Assembly (NCBI GenBank): GCA_019359765.1
Contig: JAHHGU010000002.1
Location: forward strand, 1 to 64,000
Direction of reading: 5' to 3'
DNA length: 64,000 nt
Origin: Aphanothece sp. CMT-3BRIN-NPC111
GTDB lineage: Bacteria; Cyanobacteriota; Cyanobacteriia; Cyanobacteriales; JAHHGU01
Shown: positions 7,458 through 16,069 of the stretch, piece by piece
How the letters are laid out: each line of letters begins with the position of its first letter
How positions within the stretch are numbered: position 1 is the stretch's first letter
Made by a program: the position numbers and the translations under genes
Notes under the pieces: model-generated
What the model saw: the letters and a program-made list of their open reading frames with translations, nothing else
Told to the model about the DNA's origin: nothing
Databases searched by the model: none

Positions 7458-10439
7458 ATGAAGCGCAAGAATCAAAAAGTCTTCGTGTTAGTGCCGCGAA
7501 GTGGTATCGCCCTAGCTGCCTTCCTGCTGTCTGTTGGTGTTGCCAGTGCCCAACCTACCCGCTCAAACTCTTCACAACAGCTCCTGGCTCAAGCTCTTCC
7601 GAGTCAGGAGCGAGAAGAACTGGCGCAACTGCGCTCAGAACCACAAGCGACAGAGCAAGGGCAAGTTGAGAGCGCCTTGCGTCGAACCACAACGCTGTTT
7701 ATTTTGTTGGGTATCCTGATTTTACTGGTAGGAGCGGCGATCGCTGCACTATGGTTAATGCGCCGCGCCATTATCCAAGAGATGGCAGCTAGGGTAAAAG
7801 AACAACTCGAAGAACTGAGAGAATTAGAAGGCCAAGTCGCCATAACTAGGCAAGACGCTAAAACTATTCTGCAAGAAGTTAAAGATATCGCCGATGAAGT
7901 AGAGCAGAAAGCAGAAAATCTTCATCAGGGAATTGATAGAGAAAGAGAAAGAATATCCGGGCTGGCCTCTGAACTGAGCCAATCAAAAGCACAAATACTT
8001 AAAGAATTAGAAACTCAACTCAAAACTTCTCAACAAAGGCTGGGGCAGTTGGAGTTGGATGTTACTGCTCAGATCTCTAAGTTGCAAGCGAATACTCAAG
8101 AGCAAACGGCTTTGATGCTTCAGAAACTAGAAGAATCAGAGCGTCAATTTGTTGCTCAACTGGCTCAGTTGCACTCAGCGGCTCAACAACAACAGGTGCT
8201 GAGCCTAGAAAGTCTCGAACAGATGAAGTCAGAATTTGCACCTCAATTGTCTCAATTGCACTCGGAGGCTCAATACCACCAGCAGCAAGTTATTGAGAAC
8301 CTCAAACAATCAGAACAGGATTTTGTAACTCAACTAAGTGAGCTACAGTCAGCGGCTCAACAACAACAGGTGCTGAGCCTAGAAAGTCTCGAACAGATGA
8401 AGTCAGAATTTGCACCTCAATTGTCTCAATTGCACTCGGAGGCTCAATACCAACAACAGCAAGTTATCGAAAACCTGAAAAAATCCGAACAGGATTTTGT
8501 AACTCAACTAAGCGAGCTACAGTCAGCGGCTCAACAACAACAGGCGCTGAGTCTAGAAAGTCTCGAACAGATGAAGTCGCAGTTTGCTCCTCAATTGTCT
8601 CAATTGCAGTCGGAGACTCAATACCAGCAGCAGCGAGTGCTTGAAAACCTGAAAAAATCAGAACATGAATTTGTAACTCAGCTAAGTGAGCTACAGTCAG
8701 CGGCTCAACAACATCAAGGCTTAACTTTGGGAAGCATTGAACAGATGAAGTCGGAGTTTGCTCCTCAACTGTCTCAATTGCAGTCAGAGGCTCAATACCA
8801 ACAGCAGCAAGTACTTGAAAACCTCAAAAAATTAGAACAGGAATTTTTAACTCAACTAAGTGAGTTACACTCAGCTACTCAGCAAGATAAAAACTTGGTT
8901 TTGGAAGATATCCAAAAACTGAAAACTGAATTTGTGCCTCAGCTATCCCAATTACAGTCAAGTGTTGATCGGCAACAGCAGCGAATTTTTGAGAAAGTAG
9001 AAGAATCAGAGCGGGGATTGGTTGCTCAACTCGCTGACTTACAGTTGGCGGCTCAACAACACAAAGACTTTCTTTTACAGAGTTTTGAAAATATAAAGTC
9101 GGAATTTACTCCTCAACTCCAGGAGTTGCATTCATCTGCTCAACAAGAACAAAAGCTATTACTTCAGAATCTCAAAAAATCAGAGCGTGAGTTTACTGCT
9201 CAGCTCTCAGCCTTGCAAGCAGCTGTTGAGCAACACAAGGCTCGACTACTGGAAAATCTGGAAAACGTAAAATCTGAGTTTGCTCCTCAACTATCCCAAT
9301 TGCAGCTAGATGCCCAGAAACAGGCTCAAGAGAAAAGGGATATTATCCTGCAAAATCTAGAAAAAATAGAGGCAGAGTTTGTCGTCCAAATTTCTCAATT
9401 GCATTTAGAGGCTGAGGGACAAAAAAATTCAACATTTCAAAGCTTAAAACAATCAGAAACTGAATTTTCTGTTAGACTCGCTGAGCTACAGTCGGCAGCT
9501 ATTCAACAAAAGGATTTAATCTTACAGCAAGTGGCTGAGGCGTCTCCTGTCTCAGAGGCTGTAGTTTCTGAAGTTCAGCAAAAAATACAAGAGCTGACGG
9601 AAGAATTTGCATTATTAAAAGATAAGCATCCGGAATTATTTTTAAATCCAGATGATTATGTCAGCCAAGGAACTACGCTTTTTTCAGAGGGGCGGTACGA
9701 AGAGGCGATCGCCCAATATGACCAAGCACTTGAAATCGTGCCTGACAATCATGAAATTTGGTATCAGCGAGGAATTGCTCTACATAAATTACAGCAGTAC
9801 CAAGCCGCGATCGCCTCATATGACAAAGCAGCTCAAATTCAGCCCCAAGATGAAAAAGTTTGGTTTAACCGAGGTCTTACCTTGGCTAGATTGAAACAGT
9901 ACGAAGACGCGATCGCCTCATATGACAAAGCCCTGGATATTAAGCGTGATTATCATGAAGCTTGGGTAAATCGAGGTGTGGCGCTGGGATTTTTGGGGCA
10001 GCCTGAGAAAGCTTTCCATTCTTTTGACCGGGCTGTAGAATTTCAGCCCACTGACGCTGTGGCCTGGTTGAATCGAGGTCTTGCCTTAGAGGAGTTAGGT
10101 CGATACGAAGATGCGATCGCCTCATTTGACGAAGTTATTCACCTCAAAGCTGACTCCCACAAAGCTTGGGACAAACGAGGTTATGCCCTCGTCCAGTTAG
10201 GGCGTGACCGAGAAGCGATCGCCAGCTTCAATAAAGCCCTGAAACTGAAGCCAGACTACGCCAGTGCTTACTACAACAAAGCGACCTGTTATGCTCTACA
10301 GCGTCAGGTTGACTTAGCATTGGAAAACCTGCAACAGGCGGTTGATATAAATGCAGCCTACCGAGAAGAAGCCAAGACTGACGTAGCTTTTGAAGAGCTA
10401 TGGGAGGATGAGTGGTTCCAGCAGGTGATTGAGGGTTAA
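7458..10439 (+). CDS. Giant coiled-coil and TPR membrane protein
   Basis: About 993 residues from the ATG at 7458, chosen because AAGGAAAA lies just upstream and it begins a signal-like segment (MKRKNQKVFVLV..., hydrophobic to about residue 30). A second hydrophobic helix (TLFILLGILILLVGAAIAALWLM, about 80-102) follows a Gln/Glu-rich stretch. Residues about 110-690 are almost uninterrupted helix, with tandem 29-residue repeats (58-residue pairs) from about 222 to 690. The C-terminus has about seven TPR units (about 730-975). It probably displays or tethers a TPR docking surface at the end of a long rod. Partner and role are unknown. Five TPRs encode Ala-Ile-Ala with the HIP1 octamer. Confidence 0.85.
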   Translation: MKRKNQKVFVLVPRSGIALAAFLLSVGVASAQPTRSNSSQQLLAQALPSQEREELAQLRSEPQATEQGQVESALRRTTTLFILLGILILLVGAAIAALWLMRRAIIQEMAARVKEQLEELRELEGQVAITRQDAKTILQEVKDIADEVEQKAENLHQGIDRERERISGLASELSQSKAQILKELETQLKTSQQRLGQLELDVTAQISKLQANTQEQTALMLQKLEESERQFVAQLAQLHSAAQQQQVLSLESLEQMKSEFAPQLSQLHSEAQYHQQQVIENLKQSEQDFVTQLSELQSAAQQQQVLSLESLEQMKSEFAPQLSQLHSEAQYQQQQVIENLKKSEQDFVTQLSELQSAAQQQQALSLESLEQMKSQFAPQLSQLQSETQYQQQRVLENLKKSEHEFVTQLSELQSAAQQHQGLTLGSIEQMKSEFAPQLSQLQSEAQYQQQQVLENLKKLEQEFLTQLSELHSATQQDKNLVLEDIQKLKTEFVPQLSQLQSSVDRQQQRIFEKVEESERGLVAQLADLQLAAQQHKDFLLQSFENIKSEFTPQLQELHSSAQQEQKLLLQNLKKSEREFTAQLSALQAAVEQHKARLLENLENVKSEFAPQLSQLQLDAQKQAQEKRDIILQNLEKIEAEFVVQISQLHLEAEGQKNSTFQSLKQSETEFSVRLAELQSAAIQQKDLILQQVAEASPVSEAVVSEVQQKIQELTEEFALLKDKHPELFLNPDDYVSQGTTLFSEGRYEEAIAQYDQALEIVPDNHEIWYQRGIALHKLQQYQAAIASYDKAAQIQPQDEKVWFNRGLTLARLKQYEDAIASYDKALDIKRDYHEAWVNRGVALGFLGQPEKAFHSFDRAVEFQPTDAVAWLNRGLALEELGRYEDAIASFDEVIHLKADSHKAWDKRGYALVQLGRDREAIASFNKALKLKPDYASAYYNKATCYALQRQVDLALENLQQAVDINAAYREEAKTDVAFEELWEDEWFQQVIEG
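8122..9530 (+). repeat. Tandem 174-bp (58-aa) coding repeats
   Basis: Equivalent positions recur every 174 bases: the gct of GCTCAACAA falls at 8181, 8355, 8529 and 8703, with matching triplets at 8877 (diverged), 9051 and 9225. The first three copies are nearly identical DNA; later ones diverge. Each 58-residue unit is two related 29-residue halves (pattern xEFAPQLSQLxSEAQxQQQ and xxFVTQLSELQSAAQQQQ). The repeats lie within the coding sequence of the coiled-coil/TPR protein. Confidence 0.92.
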
Positions 10440-10584
10440 CTCTTACTGCTTCTCCCGTACTTGTGGTGGAAAACCCACGCTTTCTGATACATGGGTTTTA
10501 CGGCGCTTCTATAAATTATCTGCTATAGGCTGCGTAGATCTGCGTTCTAATATTTGATTACAAACTGAGTGGAATTATGGAAAC

Positions 10585-11925
10585 ATGGAGAACACATTAT
10601 CTAAATCCTTATCTACTAGTGGTATAAGGTTCATCCGCGTACTATGGTGCGATAACGCTAATGTAATCCGTGGTAAGGCCATCCATATGGGAGCGTTATC
10701 CCATCATCTTGAGCATGGCGTAGGCATCTCGGCTGCACAGCAGGCTCTTCCGGTGATGTATGATGCCCCGGTTCCAGGAAGTGGTCTTGGCCCGGTTGGT
10801 GAAATCCGGTTGGTGCCGGACTGGTCTACCCTCAACCTGTTGCCTTATGCACCCACGCAAGCCCGTGTAATGGGGGATATGGTTAAGGATGGTCTTCCCT
10901 GGTCTATTTGTCCCCGAAATTTCTTAAAGCGCACGATCCTGGAGGCGGCAAGCGAGGGTCTGGAGGTTATGGCAGCTTTTGAGAATGAATTTTATCTACT
11001 ACAACCCTCCCCTGATGGCTCAGGAGTAGAACCCGCAGACACGACTGTTTTTGCTTCCACCCTGGCTATGGATTTACATCAAGTAGTAATTGATGAGATT
11101 GCAGAAGCCTTGGTGAGTCAAGGTATGCCTGTAGAGCAATACTATCCAGAATCAGGTCCTGGTCAGCAGGAAATTTCTATAGGCTATACTCAGGCTCTTT
11201 CAGCTGCCGATCGCCAAATAGCTTTCCGAGAAACTGTTCATGCAGTGGCGCTGCGTCACGGTCTCAAAGCTTCTTTCTTGCCCAAGATATTTGCTGATAA
11301 AGCCGGATCGGGCTGTCACATCCACATGAGTCTCTGGCAAGGTGGACAAAACCTTGTTCCTGACCGTACAGGAGTTGAAGGTCTCTCACAGGTAGCGCGG
11401 GCTTTTATTGCTGGGATTCTGGCTCATTTACCTGCTTTGATGGCGATCGCCACTCCTAGTTCTAACTCCTATCGCCGCATTCGTCCTCACTTTTGGAGCG
11501 GTGCTTTTCGCTGCTGGGGAATAGATAATCGTGAGGCAGCTGTCCGCGTACCAAGTGACCCTGCAAGCCCTAGCCCAAATAATTTCGAGATCAAGACTGT
11601 TGATGCCTCAGCTAACCCCTACCTGGCTTTAGGCGCAGTTATAGCAGCAGGGCTAGATGGAGTTCGTCGCCGTCTCAAACCTGGAGAACCAGTAGATTTA
11701 GACCCTGGAAACTTGTCTCAAGAAGAGCGCAGTGGGCGTGGAATCGATCTTCTGCCTACGAACTTAGGAGATGCGATCGCCCACTTAAGAAATGACGAAG
11801 TGCTGAAAAGCGCCTTGGGACCTGAACTAGCTCAAGCATATCTAGCCGTGCGGTCTGCGGAGTGGGAAGCTATGAAGGATCTGGAACTAGAAGAAGAAGT
11901 AAAGCTTCTACTGGAGCGCTACTGA
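10585..11925 (+). CDS. Glutamine synthetase family protein (FluG-type C-terminal half)
   Basis: A 446-residue ligase of the glutamine synthetase superfamily. It probably joins glutamate to an amine other than ammonia, as gamma-glutamyl-amine ligases do. Seen: the Glu-containing AAFENEFYLL (about 130), the SGCHIHMSLW metal/ATP motif (about 240), the NSYRRIRPHFWSGAF block and DNREAAVRVP arginine motif (about 290-325), and NFEIKTVDASANPYLALG (about 333-350). It lacks the adenylylation tyrosine region of classical GlnA. The next gene, an amidohydrolase, overlaps its stop codon (TGATG). In fungal FluG the same two domains are fused, so the pair is probably one functional unit. Substrate unknown. 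Confidence 0.88.
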   Translation: MENTLSKSLSTSGIRFIRVLWCDNANVIRGKAIHMGALSHHLEHGVGISAAQQALPVMYDAPVPGSGLGPVGEIRLVPDWSTLNLLPYAPTQARVMGDMVKDGLPWSICPRNFLKRTILEAASEGLEVMAAFENEFYLLQPSPDGSGVEPADTTVFASTLAMDLHQVVIDEIAEALVSQGMPVEQYYPESGPGQQEISIGYTQALSAADRQIAFRETVHAVALRHGLKASFLPKIFADKAGSGCHIHMSLWQGGQNLVPDRTGVEGLSQVARAFIAGILAHLPALMAIATPSSNSYRRIRPHFWSGAFRCWGIDNREAAVRVPSDPASPSPNNFEIKTVDASANPYLALGAVIAAGLDGVRRRLKPGEPVDLDPGNLSQEERSGRGIDLLPTNLGDAIAHLRNDEVLKSALGPELAQAYLAVRSAEWEAMKDLELEEEVKLLLERY

Positions 11926-13061
11926 TGGATCTTGGGCATATTCCAGTAATTGACCAGCACGCACACAATATTTTGAAACCGGAAGTTGCTTGCCGCTACC
12001 CTTATGCGGCTGCCTTCACCGAGTCGCATAATGCCGATATTGTCAACAATCATACTCCTCATAGCTTATGCTACCGCAGAAGCCTACGGGATATGGCAGC
12101 GCTGTTGGACTGTGAGCCAACGGAAGAGGCAATTTTGGCACGGAGAGCGGATCTAGGGCTGGAACGGCTCACTGAGCTTTGTATGGGTGCAGCCAATCTC
12201 GACATGGTTCTCCTAGATGATGGGTTTCTTCCAGATGAAATTCTGCCCCTAGAATGGCATCAACAATTTGTGCCTGTACAAAGACTGCTGCGACTAGAAA
12301 TGGTGGCGGAAAACCTGCTAAGTCAGGTAGAAACCTTTGATACCTTTTTAGAAAAATTTCGTGCTGAGATTGACCCGCCCCCCCCTGGAGTAGTTGGCTT
12401 TAAGAGTGTTGTGGCTTACCGTACTGGCTTGGATATTCAGCCAGTTCTGCCAGAAGTTGCTCAAGCTAGCTTTTATCAACTTGTAGAAATGCGAAATAAC
12501 CCATCTCTACAAGGAAAACCCTTGCGCCTAGCCGATAAAGCTTTAATCGACTTTCTCCTCTTGCAGGCATTAGAGATTGCAGCTAAACATAACATCCCTG
12601 TACAGTTTCATACTGGCTTTGGTGACCCCGACCTGGATCTTTTAAAGGCAAATCCTCTTTACCTGCGCCCCCTACTGGAAGAGTATGGGCACGGCGCTAA
12701 AATCGTTTTGCTTCATGCTTCTTACCCTTACGTGCGCGAAGCTGGTTATTTAGCTTTTGTCTACCCTCAAGTTTATCTAGACTTTGGTCTTGCCGTGCCC
12801 TTGCTGAGTATTTCCGGGATGCGCTCAACTTTACAAATGCTATTGGAATTAACTCCTACCAGTAAGCTGATGTACTCCTCGGATGCCCACTTTATTCCTG
12901 AACTGTATTATCTGGGAGCTAAGTGGGGGCGTGAAGTCTTGGGGGATGTTTTGGAGCAAGCTGTTAGCGTCGGGGATCTAACGTCTCAAGAAGCAACAGA
13001 TATCTCTGTTGCTGTCTTACAGGGGAATACCCACGCTCTCTATCGATTGGGAAATACTTAG
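11925..13061 (+). CDS. Amidohydrolase family protein (FluG-type N-terminal half)
   Basis: A 378-residue TIM-barrel amidohydrolase (Amidohydro_2 type). The start is the ATG at 11925, which shares one base with the TGA of the upstream ligase gene, implying translational coupling. Metal-site motifs are seen: IDQHAHN (about 9-15), QFHTGFGDPDLD (about 226-237), VLLHASYPY (about 261) and the Asp in YSSDAHFIPE (about 315-324). By analogy with FluG and gamma-glutamylamide pathways it may hydrolyse or decarboxylate the product or substrate of the neighbouring ligase. The reaction is inferred, not visible. Confidence 0.87.
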   Translation: MDLGHIPVIDQHAHNILKPEVACRYPYAAAFTESHNADIVNNHTPHSLCYRRSLRDMAALLDCEPTEEAILARRADLGLERLTELCMGAANLDMVLLDDGFLPDEILPLEWHQQFVPVQRLLRLEMVAENLLSQVETFDTFLEKFRAEIDPPPPGVVGFKSVVAYRTGLDIQPVLPEVAQASFYQLVEMRNNPSLQGKPLRLADKALIDFLLLQALEIAAKHNIPVQFHTGFGDPDLDLLKANPLYLRPLLEEYGHGAKIVLLHASYPYVREAGYLAFVYPQVYLDFGLAVPLLSISGMRSTLQMLLELTPTSKLMYSSDAHFIPELYYLGAKWGREVLGDVLEQAVSVGDLTSQEATDISVAVLQGNTHALYRLGNT

Positions 13062-13133
13062 TTGACATCAGCAATTAGCTTTTAGCATTTAGCAATTAGC
13101 TTGCAGATGTACGCAGCCTATAGCAGATAATTT

Positions 13134-13274
13134 ATATCATGTCCGCGCTGGCTTACCCGTAATAAAAACCGATTGACTTGTAGGAGCGGGTTTATAGATA
13201 AAATTTGCTACCCACGAATATCTTCGTTAAACCTGCCCCTACGTATATCGTGGTTGATCGACCGGACATGATAT
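13134..13274. repeat. Palindromic MITE-like element
   Basis: A 141-bp element with perfect 12-bp terminal inverted repeats (ATATCATGTCCG at 13134-13145 and CGGACATGATAT at 13263-13274). An inner inverted pair (GTAGGAGCGGGTTTA / TAAACCTGCCCCTAC, two mismatches) would let the whole unit fold into one long hairpin. It has no coding capacity. It lies in the roughly 317-base gap between the amidohydrolase and txlA genes; the rest of that gap holds short direct repeats of the type AGCAATTAGC. Confidence 0.75.
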
Positions 13275-13378
13275 TACAAGATTTTACCAACTGCGTGCAG
13301 TAGATCTACTGGTTGACGACGTGAAATGTGGGTCAAGCCTCGTCCCAAGAGTGGGCGAGGTCAATCTAAAATATAAAA

Positions 13379-13978
13379 TTATTTGACTTGGCTACCGTGA
13401 AGGCGAGGATCGCCGCTATTGGCTTTAGCAGGTACCATACGCGGATCGTATTGCGATATTTGTCCGGTGGCTTGGGCATAAGGTAGGGGTAAACCAGCAA
13501 CCAAGGCTTCTAGGTTTGCTTGGACGACGGGGCGCGGCTGTTCGCCAATGTTCTGAGCGATCGCTTCTCCATCTTGACCCAGAAATATAAAGTGGGGAAT
13601 GCCATCCACGCGGTAACGCATAATTTCTGGCAACCACTTGCTGTTATCCACATTCAGCATGACAAAATTCAGCTTGTCCCCATACTCTTGTTTCAGTTCC
13701 CCTAGATCCTTCGCCATTGCCTGACAACTGGGGCACCAATTGGCATAAAATTCCATCAGCGTCGGCTTGCCATTGGCGATCGCGACTTCCAGGGGCGTAG
13801 ATTGCTCTGCCAGGGTTTCCAGGGCGGCGGTGCTTGTCTCAGTGCGAAGTCCGAAAGACAGGGCTACCGTGAGGGCGATCGCGACTAACGCTATCAAAAA
13901 ATTTCTGATGCGGTTTCCGCCGCTGGATTCCGGCGGCTGTTTAGGTGTCGCCGTTGAGTTAGGTGAATTCACAGACAT
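13379..13978 (-). CDS. txlA: Thioredoxin-like membrane protein TxlA/HCF164 type
   Basis: A 199-residue membrane-anchored thiol-disulfide oxidoreductase. A transmembrane anchor (about 25-43, FLIALVAIALTVALSFGL) precedes a thioredoxin fold with the active site FYANWCPSCQAMAKDLGEL (about 77-95) and the cis-proline loop GIPHFIFL (about 126). Homologues such as plant HCF164 reduce thiols in the thylakoid lumen for cytochrome b6f assembly. The gene is monocistronic by spacing. Confidence 0.92.
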   Translation of the reverse strand: MSVNSPNSTATPKQPPESSGGNRIRNFLIALVAIALTVALSFGLRTETSTAALETLAEQSTPLEVAIANGKPTLMEFYANWCPSCQAMAKDLGELKQEYGDKLNFVMLNVDNSKWLPEIMRYRVDGIPHFIFLGQDGEAIAQNIGEQPRPVVQANLEALVAGLPLPYAQATGQISQYDPRMVPAKANSGDPRLHGSQVK

Positions 13979-14104
13979 CTAATATTTCTCTTACGATGAG
14001 GTTATGAATTGATTGTTAGTCGTTAGCAGGCGTTCTTACCACTAACTACTAACCACTAACCATTACCACTTTTAGTCTACCCAACTCCCAAAAGCCCCCC
14101 TGCT

Positions 14105-14509
14105 GTGAAAAAACGGGTAACGCTGACTTTTCCCAAACGAGCTATTCAGATGCCCGTCACCTACCGACTGGCTAAGGATTTTAATGTGGCTGCGAATATT
14201 ATCCGCGCCCAGGTTGCCCCCAATCAAGTTGGCAAACTGGTGGTAGAACTGTTGGGTGATATTGACGAGTTGGATGCGGCGATTGAGTGGATGCGATCGC
14301 AAGATATCAACGTTTCCCTTGCCAGCCGCGAGATTTTGATTGATGAAGATACCTGCGTTCACTGCGGACTTTGTACTGGTGTCTGCCCAACAGAAGCCCT
14401 TACCCTTGAGCCACAGACATTTCGCCTTAACTTTACGCGATCGCGCTGTATTGTATGCGAGCAGTGTATTCCTACCTGTCCGGTGCAAGCAATTTCCACC
14501 AATCTTTAA
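14105..14509 (+). CDS. NIL-domain 4Fe-4S ferredoxin-like protein
   Basis: A 134-residue protein starting with GTG at 14105. The N-terminal half (about 1-75) is an NIL domain, a ferredoxin-like substrate-binding fold also found in methionine ABC transporters. The C-terminal half carries two 4Fe-4S motifs, CVHCGLCTGVCP and CIVCEQCIPTCP. This architecture recurs in cyanobacteria and methanogens, where links to sulfur or homocysteine metabolism have been proposed. Probably a small soluble electron carrier with a ligand-binding domain; exact role unknown. Confidence 0.9.
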   Translation: MKKRVTLTFPKRAIQMPVTYRLAKDFNVAANIIRAQVAPNQVGKLVVELLGDIDELDAAIEWMRSQDINVSLASREILIDEDTCVHCGLCTGVCPTEALTLEPQTFRLNFTRSRCIVCEQCIPTCPVQAISTNL

Positions 14510-14579
14510 AGAGTTCAGCTATCAGTTTGTAAGTTGAAGTTTCAGTAGGGGCGTTTTTTTTGCTCAACTATCAATTTGA

Positions 14580-14700
14580 TATAGCAGTTGCCTGCTTTGG
14601 TACTTGACAATCGACCTCACCCCCATGCACCCAGAGACGCCCTGCCAGGGCGTCTCTACTTTCCCTATGTTTGCTAAAAGCTAACTGAAGGATTGCTATA
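14580..14700. repeat. Interspersed element, copy 1 (TATAGCA...TTGCTATA)
   Basis: A 121-bp non-coding unit begins TATAGCAGTTGCCT and ends GGATTGCTATA, so its ends are inverted. A related unit lies at 19511-19632 with the same left end, the same TTGACAATCGAC block, a CATGxACCCAGA block and the GCTAAAAGCTAACTG tail. Inside copy 1 is a perfect 11-bp hairpin (14633-14643 with 14647-14657, loop GCC). It lies between the convergent NIL-ferredoxin and DUF3616 genes. Confidence 0.65.
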
Positions 14701-14748
14701 CTTCTGCAAAACTCGCCCCAATCAACTTGCCAACGTTTTGCTGAACGT

Positions 14749-15816
14749 TTAAAGCTGGAATACGTCTGCAAAAATGCCATTTTCGCCCTCCAGCCGTGTT
14801 TGCGGTGCTGGTGAGTCATAAACTACCAAAATTGAAGGTTTATCTGGCATTCCTCCAAACAGCGTGATTCCCTCGGCATGATCTACCCTATCTCCATAGG
14901 ATATATCAAGCACTGGTTCTGGTTTTAATAGCACGTTCTCTTGCCGATTGATGCCATTTTTAAGACGAAATACCTTCACGGGCCCATCCAAAACCATTGT
15001 TGGTCCCGCCAGAATTAACAAGTCTTGCCCATGCCAACATAGGTCACGAATACCTAATCCCATCAAGTCAACAAAATGCTTTTTATATAGGTGTCCATCT
15101 TCTCCTATTGGCTTTAGTTTCAAAATATTTGGACTAATTTCCTTTAGTTCAAGCTCCAATATAATCGCCCACCCTCGTAAAACGGGACCGCGCAAACCCA
15201 GAAAAATGCTATTTTGATTAACCGCTATCCCTTCAATATCCAATCCGTTATCTTTACTGGGGATTTTACCTACGATAAAGGAGCTAAGATGTGGATCTTT
15301 TGCCAGGGCATCCATCAACACATTCGCTTTCTTAGTTAGTTGCAGAGTTGCCGCGCTCAGTTGCTGCTTGGGATTATCGGGGTGTTTGCATGACTTGAAT
15401 AACTGACCGTCTACCAGAGGAATTCGTGCTAGTATATAGCGATTTGCTTCCGATTCAATAGTTGCTAGCCTTTTAATATTTTCTAGATCTGTTTTATTGG
15501 ATTTGTTTTTTTTGCGCTTCCAGCTATGGGAGCCAACTAGCCAAAGGTAGTGATTAGCATAATCTAGCCCTTCTATATCAATTTCCTGTTCTGTCCCGGC
15601 TGGTAAATAAATAAAATCTGAGACCGGAAATTGTTGATGCTCTTCAAACGTATCGGAATCAGTGGGATCAAGACGTTCAACGGTTGTTGTTTCATCTGCT
15701 CCCAGCCATAAATGACCCTCCGGTGTCAGAACAATAGCTGAAATATCTTCACGAAGTTGCTTAGAGCCGTCCTGAAATTGCAGTAAAACCCGATTAAGAA
15801 AAGAATTATTTTCCAT
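14749..15816 (-). CDS. DUF3616 domain protein
   Basis: A 355-residue protein that fits the DUF3616 family: an N-terminal DISAIVLTPEGHLWLGADET block, a central DIEGLDYANHYLWLVGSHS block (about 77-95), a second DIEGIAVNQNSIFLGLRGP block (about 193-211) and a C-terminal VDHAEGITLFGG. The repeated aspartate-rich beta-blade pattern suggests a beta-propeller-like fold. No signal peptide, so probably cytoplasmic. No enzymatic role is established for the family. Confidence 0.8.
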   Translation of the reverse strand: MENNSFLNRVLLQFQDGSKQLREDISAIVLTPEGHLWLGADETTTVERLDPTDSDTFEEHQQFPVSDFIYLPAGTEQEIDIEGLDYANHYLWLVGSHSWKRKKNKSNKTDLENIKRLATIESEANRYILARIPLVDGQLFKSCKHPDNPKQQLSAATLQLTKKANVLMDALAKDPHLSSFIVGKIPSKDNGLDIEGIAVNQNSIFLGLRGPVLRGWAIILELELKEISPNILKLKPIGEDGHLYKKHFVDLMGLGIRDLCWHGQDLLILAGPTMVLDGPVKVFRLKNGINRQENVLLKPEPVLDISYGDRVDHAEGITLFGGMPDKPSILVVYDSPAPQTRLEGENGIFADVFQL

Positions 15817-16069
15817 AGTAAGTACACACCTGGGTGAAAATTAACGTTTAGACTTAGTGATTTGGAAGACAGAATTACCCATCACCAATAACCTACGACT
15901 AATTACCGACCTCCACAAATGATGTTTATAGCAATTAGCAATTTTTTTCCCCGTATGGGGGTGAAATCGATTATCAAGAGCCATTATGACCACGGCTATA
16001 ATTATGCAGAGCCGCTTATTTTTTAAAATCTATCTCAATTTTGCTACAAAGATACTCCGAATAGGGAGT

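Noticed and set aside
8122..9530. Possible CRISPR-like array from regular repeats
   Set aside because: The 174-bp periodicity is entirely in frame inside a protein gene and the units have no unique spacers; same reasoning for the WD40 and 213-bp arrays.
14072..14488. Minus-strand 138-aa frame opposite the NIL-ferredoxin
   Set aside because: Mirror frame of a gene with two clear 4Fe-4S motifs; no recognisable protein features.
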